Shown one piece after another: positions 7,072-11,090 of a DNA stretch of 11,090 bases. The stretch is from Marinosulfonomonas sp. GTDB taxonomy: Bacteria > Pseudomonadota > Alphaproteobacteria > Rhodobacterales > Rhodobacteraceae. The notes beneath the pieces were generated by a model. That model saw only the letters and a program-made list of their open reading frames with translations, did no database searches and was not told where the DNA came from. The stretch spans positions 1 through 11,090 of the forward strand of contig JAFLKA010000203.1 in assembly GCA_022712735.1 (NCBI GenBank). The letters are read 5' to 3'. Both the position numbers and the translations under genes were made by a program. Every line of letters begins with the position of its first letter. Positions within the stretch are counted from its first letter, which is position 1.

Positions 7072-8600
7072 GAATAACTTCCTTTCTTCTCGGATGAATT
7101 AATTTCAGCAACATGATCTAAAAAAACCGCAGCGTCCTGTCCTAAATTTGTTGACCGGCCCGCAGATGATGTCAGCCCGATCATAGCATAATCCAGATAC
7201 GGGGCAAAATGCGTGCCTGCACGTTCCAGCAGGCGGGTGTAATGTGATCTGTTATCGTCAAGTCTGGCCAACACAGTTTCGCGCGCACCGTAGATGGCGG
7301 CAATATCTGCCTGTGCTCCGGGAAGAAGCGCTGCGGCCTCAAGGCTTTGTTGTGCCATTGCCTCTAGTTGTTCAACTGCGCCTTGTGCAATATCCAGCGT
7401 CTTTTCGATACCGGATAGCGCGGTCAAGTCGGTGCGGATTCGTTGTGCTGTTTGGGCTGCCAGTATCACCGCCAATTGGGCCGCATCCCGGTAAACAGCA
7501 TCGGGCGTTACGGCATTGCCGTCAGTGTCTGCAAGTGCGCTGTAACGTACCAACGCATCAGACAAGGCCGCGTCCGATATGCCCCGTGTTCCACCTTCAG
7601 CCAGAAAGCCGAGCAAAGTTAACCCAGCCACGATTCTGGGTCGGTCCGCGCCCGTCACCTGATACCGAATATTGCCTTGTTCGCCAGCGTTAACTGGCCC
7701 CCTGTCGCGGATGCGGGTGATCCGTTCTTGGGCAATTTTTGCAAACATGCCTTCTGGAAACTGGACCAGGAAACCCTGATATCCCGCCACAGTGGCAAGC
7801 CGGCCTGCGACCTCCCATGCTGTAATTTCAGTTTGCAAGCTGGCCTGGTTTATGCGGACAACGGATGCCGGGTTAAAGAAATACTCGCCGATCACGGCCT
7901 CTTCGACCCAGGGAATTTGTGCGCCATCGCTATCTCGTAAAACCTGCTGCCGAACGCGTCCAAACATCAACCGTGCCTCGACACCGGGGGTTGCAATGTT
8001 ATCTGCAATTGCACGGGTGAATGTACTGTTTTGCCCTTCACCATCATAGGCGACGTTGCCGGGGTCTGTGGCATAAGCAATCAACAATCCTGCACCGCCT
8101 TGTGAACGGGCAAGCCCCTTTTCGGTAGCGCCAGAAGCTGAAAACGGGTTGTTGCGGCAGGCATCCAGAATAATAACGCCCAAACGCGGCGCAGCGCGGC
8201 TGAACCGGTCACGCAATTCACTTAATGTCAGGGATTCGCGCGTTACCTCATCCAATGTCAACGCACTGAAGCCAGACATCAGCAGATGATTCTCACCGCT
8301 TATCTGAACGCCATGACCCGCAAAAAACACCAAGGCAATGTCCGCCCCGTGCATATCGCGCTCAAACCGATCCATTACGATGTCGAGTTCGGCACGATCA
8401 AGGTTGATTGCGCGGCTTACCTTAAACCCCAGTTCTGATAGCGCACCGTCAAGTATGACGACATCATTAACCGGATTGTTCAAAGCGAAAGCGGGAGCAC
8501 CGTAGCTGTCGACACCAATAAGCAAAGCCACACGTTCGGCGGCCACAACACTTTGCGCCGTCCAAAGAAAAATGCAGAAAAATAAACCCTTCAAGACCAC
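7041..8600 (-). CDS. Exported caspase-family (peptidase C14) protein
   Basis: Predicted 519 aa, beginning with a clear signal peptide (MVLKG, a hydrophobic core, then SVVA-A near residue 21), so the mature protein is probably periplasmic or membrane-anchored. The caspase fold follows directly: RVALLIGVDSYG (first strand), a LVFFAGHG motif with catalytic His at about 96, and VIILDACRNNPF with catalytic Cys at about 148. GLLIAYATDPGNVAYDG and NSTFTRAI, usual in bacterial caspase-like proteins, come next. Residues about 260-519 are an Ala-rich, largely helical extension that I cannot assign. I chose GTG at 8600 because AAGGA lies 8 nt upstream and the signal peptide then starts properly. ATG at 8639 adds 13 residues but has no ribosome site. 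This is the first gene of the operon with the two lipoproteins. Targets are unknown; proteolysis of envelope proteins, or a role in T6SS function or self-protection, are possibilities only. Confidence 0.87.
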   Translation of the reverse strand: MVLKGLFFCIFLWTAQSVVAAERVALLIGVDSYGAPAFALNNPVNDVVILDGALSELGFKVSRAINLDRAELDIVMDRFERDMHGADIALVFFAGHGVQISGENHLLMSGFSALTLDEVTRESLTLSELRDRFSRAAPRLGVIILDACRNNPFSASGATEKGLARSQGGAGLLIAYATDPGNVAYDGEGQNSTFTRAIADNIATPGVEARLMFGRVRQQVLRDSDGAQIPWVEEAVIGEYFFNPASVVRINQASLQTEITAWEVAGRLATVAGYQGFLVQFPEGMFAKIAQERITRIRDRGPVNAGEQGNIRYQVTGADRPRIVAGLTLLGFLAEGGTRGISDAALSDALVRYSALADTDGNAVTPDAVYRDAAQLAVILAAQTAQRIRTDLTALSGIEKTLDIAQGAVEQLEAMAQQSLEAAALLPGAQADIAAIYGARETVLARLDDNRSHYTRLLERAGTHFAPYLDYAMIGLTSSAGRSTNLGQDAAVFLDHVAEINSSEKKGSYSWLLDFLPEA

Positions 8601-8789
8601 CGGATAATTCCTTTTTGGGGCCCATAACCAGAAACCCATATCACGGTTTCTATTGCCAGCATAGTGTGGTGTAGAGAAGTTTACGACGCTAAGACTGGAC
8701 CAATAAAGTTTTTGGGCGTAATCTGTGTCTGATTACGACGTTCAATTTAAATACTTTTCTTTCCAAGCGACGTGCCAAAGAGGCCGCCA
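8601..8789. promoter_or_regulatory. Divergent promoter region between the caspase operon and the DUF2169 operon
   Basis: This 189-bp non-coding stretch lies between two operons read in opposite directions, so it should hold promoters for both. It contains a perfect inverted repeat (8717-8737), a repeated octamer TTACGACG (8681-8688 and 8733-8740), and an AT-rich patch (about 8741-8762) just before the DUF2169 gene. The ribosome site AAGAGG (8778-8783) is 6 nt before ATG 8790, and AAGGA (8609-8613, minus) is 8 nt before GTG 8600. No classical promoter hexamers were identified with confidence. Confidence 0.5.
8717..8737. promoter_or_regulatory. Perfect 7-7-7 inverted repeat, possible operator
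   Basis: CGTAATC (8717-8723) and GATTACG (8731-8737) are exact reverse complements with a 7-bp spacer. The 14-bp centre-to-centre spacing and the position between divergent operons fit a dimeric regulator site. It lies about 53 bp before the DUF2169 start and 117 bp before the caspase start. There is no T run after it, so a terminator is unlikely. Confidence 0.5.
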
Positions 8790-9890
8790 ATGCAAATTTA
8801 TAACCAAACGCGCTATGTCAGTGAATTTACGATGGGCATGGAAAAATCCGGGCGCGAGTTTTTATCACTTGTGATCAAGGGAACCTTTGATTTTCCCGAC
8901 AATTCGCAACAGGAACCCGTACCAAGTGAGGTCCAGAACCCACTGGTTATGGCGGACGAATTCACGGGTGAGCCAGGGTATTCCGCGACACATTGGGAAA
9001 GCGATTTCGCCTTTCGGAAAAAGGCCTGTGACGTAGTTCTGAATGGGTGTGCATATGCCCCCGAAGGCAAACCCGCCAAAACAGTACGGGTTGGGTTAAA
9101 GGTTGGCCAATGGTCAAAGATGTTTGATGTGTTTGGCCCGCGCGAATGGCGCATAATGGGGCCAACCGCAATGGCAACCAATCCGCAAGCCTTTTACAAG
9201 CAACGGTTCAGTTACGACAACGCATTTGGCGGCATTGACCTGCTTGATCCCGATGATGACCTGCCGGGCGCCTATCTTCCGAATCCTGTAGGAGCAGGCT
9301 GGGCGGTCGGCAAGAACCACGCAAGTATTCCCGGCTTGGCATTGCCCAACACACAGGCCATCGGCGAAGACATAACATCACCTTACGGCAACTATGCGCC
9401 GATGAGTTTTGGGCCCATATCCCGCGCCGCGCCCGCACGATTAAAATACGCAGGAACCTATGATCAGAACTGGATCGATAATGTGTTTCCTTTCCTGCCA
9501 AATGATTTTGACGAACGGTATTTCCAGATGGCTCCGAAAGATCAGCAAATTCCTTTTCCAGCTACGGGAACACAAGTAACATTTGCCAATCTAACACCGA
9601 ACGGGCGCGAAACATTCCGATTGCCTGAAACAGGTTTACCACTCACGGTGTTTCGCAAGCGTGATAAGGTTTTTGATCAGACGGTTCGCCCGGACACTCT
9701 GCTGTTTGACACCGAAGCCCGCCAGTTTTCAATGGTCTGGCGCATCGACATTCCTATCAATCGTATCATCACCGAATTTACCGAAGCATGGATAGGTTTG
9801 CCAACGGATGCCATGCTGCGTGCGCGTGCAGAGGGGCGCGGGTATATTCGTGCGGTCGCAGTTACTGAATCTGAAAGCGACGATGTATGA
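8790..9890 (+). CDS. DUF2169 family protein, T6SS spike/effector adaptor
   Basis: Predicted 366 aa. The start MQIYNQTRYVSEF and the early motif SLVIKGTFDF match the opening of the DUF2169 family. Further family features are FSYDNAFGGIDL (about 135-146) and the YLPNPVGAGWAVG segment (about 156-168). No signal peptide or membrane helix is seen, so it should be cytoplasmic. DUF2169 proteins are encoded beside PAAR-like (DUF4150) proteins and VgrG, and act as adaptors or chaperones that load effectors on the spike; an Agrobacterium DNase effector system is a known example. The ATG at 8790 has AAGAGG 6 nt upstream and yields the family N-terminus. A GTG at 8772 would add six residues with no ribosome site. 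Its stop overlaps the next start in ATGA (9887-9890), showing translational coupling with the thiolase-fold gene. The adaptor role is inferred from family and neighbours. Confidence 0.9.
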   Translation: MQIYNQTRYVSEFTMGMEKSGREFLSLVIKGTFDFPDNSQQEPVPSEVQNPLVMADEFTGEPGYSATHWESDFAFRKKACDVVLNGCAYAPEGKPAKTVRVGLKVGQWSKMFDVFGPREWRIMGPTAMATNPQAFYKQRFSYDNAFGGIDLLDPDDDLPGAYLPNPVGAGWAVGKNHASIPGLALPNTQAIGEDITSPYGNYAPMSFGPISRAAPARLKYAGTYDQNWIDNVFPFLPNDFDERYFQMAPKDQQIPFPATGTQVTFANLTPNGRETFRLPETGLPLTVFRKRDKVFDQTVRPDTLLFDTEARQFSMVWRIDIPINRIITEFTEAWIGLPTDAMLRARAEGRGYIRAVAVTESESDDV

Positions 9891-10909
9891 GCGCGCATCT
9901 TGAAATAATCGATGCTGGAATGGTAACAGCGGTAGGACTGGATGCAGCGTCTTCCTGTGCGGCGATGCGCGGCAAAATTGACGGGTTTCAAGAAACCCGT
10001 TTTGTTGCCTCGTCAGGAGGTTGGTTGACGGGTGCACCTGTGCCGCTTCCGCGCAACTGGATCGGGCTAAAACGCCTGGCCCACCTTGCCGCAGGTGCTA
10101 TTCACGACGTGTTTGAGAGCACACCAGATGCCCGCAACCAGTGTTCCCTGATCCTGTGTCTGGCAGAAGAAGACCGCCCCGGCACCCTGACACCAGACAG
10201 CGCCAAATTGGCCGCTATGATCGGCGATATCATCGACATTCCGGCCAGAACCAAAACCCGCGTGATCGCGCATGGCCGTCCTTCAGGCATTGTTGCACTA
10301 GAACAAGCGCGGCGGATATTGAAACGGAACGAGGCACCCTATGTGTTGATTGTTGGCGTTGACAGCTACCTGTCCGGCGTCAGCGTTGCGCATTATCTGG
10401 CGAATGAACGCTTGCTAACCCCCGATAATGCCAACGGGTTTATCCCGGGCGAAGCCGCCGCAGCGGTGCTGGTATCGGCCACCAAACCGGGCGCGCTGGC
10501 ACTGGGCGGCGTTGGATTGGCGCGTGAAAAGGCTGCGATTTACAATGCCGAAGAATTGCCCTTGCGTGCGGACGGCATGACCGAAGCCTACCGTCTGGCG
10601 ATGGAACAGGCGGGCGTGACACTGGCACAGATTGATTATCGGATCGCGGACCTGATCGGCGAGCAATATTTTTTCAAGCAAACTGCCCTTGCGGCATTGC
10701 GACTGGAACGCGGCCGCAAGGAATTCCAAGACCTCTGGAGCCCCGCTGAAAGCCTTGGCAATGTCGGTGCCGCCGTGGTGCCGATGATGATTGGCATGGC
10801 TTTGGCCGCCCAGCAAAAAGGGTACTCCGGTGGAACGCCTGTGCTGATTGAGGCCAGCGCAGATGACGGTGCTTGTGGTGCAGCTGTATTTTTCGAGAGG
10901 GCCGCGTGA
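9887..10909 (+). CDS. Thiolase-fold (beta-ketoacyl synthase-like) protein without catalytic residues
   Basis: Predicted 340 aa. The thiolase fold is seen from MVTAVGLDA near the N-terminus, the HGRPSGIVALEQARRIL segment (129-145) where the nucleophile loop should lie, LIVGVDSYLS (154-163), GFIPGEAAAAVLV (184-196) and ESLGNVGAAVVPMMIG (288-303). The catalytic Cys expected in the nucleophile loop is absent, the usual second His (GH) is Asn (GN, 291-292), and no His occurs near DLIGEQYF (255-262) where the first would be expected. It is therefore unlikely to condense acyl chains. Thiolase-like proteins accompany DUF2169 and PAAR genes in other T6SS loci, where they seem to help load effectors. 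The gene overlaps its neighbours by 4 bp (ATGA) upstream and 1 bp (TGATG) downstream, so the three are one translational unit. The residue assignments are by eye, without a structural alignment. Confidence 0.85.
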   Translation: MSAHLEIIDAGMVTAVGLDAASSCAAMRGKIDGFQETRFVASSGGWLTGAPVPLPRNWIGLKRLAHLAAGAIHDVFESTPDARNQCSLILCLAEEDRPGTLTPDSAKLAAMIGDIIDIPARTKTRVIAHGRPSGIVALEQARRILKRNEAPYVLIVGVDSYLSGVSVAHYLANERLLTPDNANGFIPGEAAAAVLVSATKPGALALGGVGLAREKAAIYNAEELPLRADGMTEAYRLAMEQAGVTLAQIDYRIADLIGEQYFFKQTALAALRLERGRKEFQDLWSPAESLGNVGAAVVPMMIGMALAAQQKGYSGGTPVLIEASADDGACGAAVFFERAA

Positions 10910-11090
10910 TGGGCGGGGTGTTTGCCAACGGGTTAGAGATTTCGGGCAAAGCGGTCAGCGCCAAAACGATAGCCGCGTTTCCGGATGTGTGCATGACCCC
11001 TCCAGAGAACCCCGCCACGCCGCCGGGGATTCCGGTGCCTTATCCGAACTTTGCCATGGCGGGGGATACCGAGAAGGGGACGGGCAAGGT
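10909..11090 (+). CDS. DUF4150 PAAR-like spike protein, N-terminus only
   Basis: Only 60 codons are in the window and the frame is open at the right edge. The sequence contains FPDVCMTPPENPATPPGIPV, then PYPNFAMAGDT and GTGKV, which is the signature of DUF4150 (PAAR-like) proteins. These cap the VgrG tip and often carry a C-terminal toxin domain or recruit one. The ATG at 10909 overlaps the previous stop by 1 bp and has GAGAGG (10895-10900) 8 nt upstream. Whether a toxin domain and an immunity gene follow cannot be told from this window. Confidence 0.85.
   Translation, partial: MGGVFANGLEISGKAVSAKTIAAFPDVCMTPPENPATPPGIPVPYPNFAMAGDTEKGTGK

Overview
The window is part of a type VI secretion system (T6SS) gene cluster, seen from the codes for TssA, the ClpV ATPase and a PAAR-like spike protein. 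Moderate GC content, lipobox-bearing lipoproteins, GTG starts and gene style suggest a Gram-negative proteobacterium. A marine alphaproteobacterium (Rhodobacterales-like) is my best guess, but this is inferred from general gene character only.

Layout. (1) 1-3096, minus strand: a PpkA-type transmembrane Ser/Thr kinase is followed by tssA, which starts at a GTG and runs off the left edge. (2) 3246-5975, plus strand: clpV (tssH), divergent from the kinase across a 149-bp promoter region. (3) 5979-8600, minus strand: a three-gene operon convergent with clpV, with only 3 bp between the stop codons. In transcription order it holds an exported caspase-fold protein and two coiled-coil lipoproteins. 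(4) 8790-11090, plus strand: a tightly coupled DUF2169, thiolase-fold and DUF4150 (PAAR-like) triad, divergent from the caspase operon across a 189-bp region that holds a perfect 7-7-7 dyad. The last gene runs off the right edge.

How it fits together. TssA organises baseplate and sheath assembly, and ClpV recycles the contracted TssB/TssC sheath. The kinase joins a cytoplasmic catalytic domain to a predicted periplasmic BON-like plus DUF4384-like region, so it could pass an envelope signal to the T6SS by phosphorylation. The plus-strand triad looks like a spike-loading module: the PAAR-like protein caps VgrG and probably carries or recruits an effector, while the DUF2169 protein and the catalytically dead thiolase-fold protein act as adaptors or chaperones.

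The least explained part is the caspase operon. It encodes a predicted periplasmic protease of the C14 fold with an intact His/Cys dyad and two lipoproteins, placed between core T6SS genes and the spike module. I see no tRNA, rRNA, insertion sequence, integrase or CRISPR array, and no gene-free stretch longer than 300 bp.
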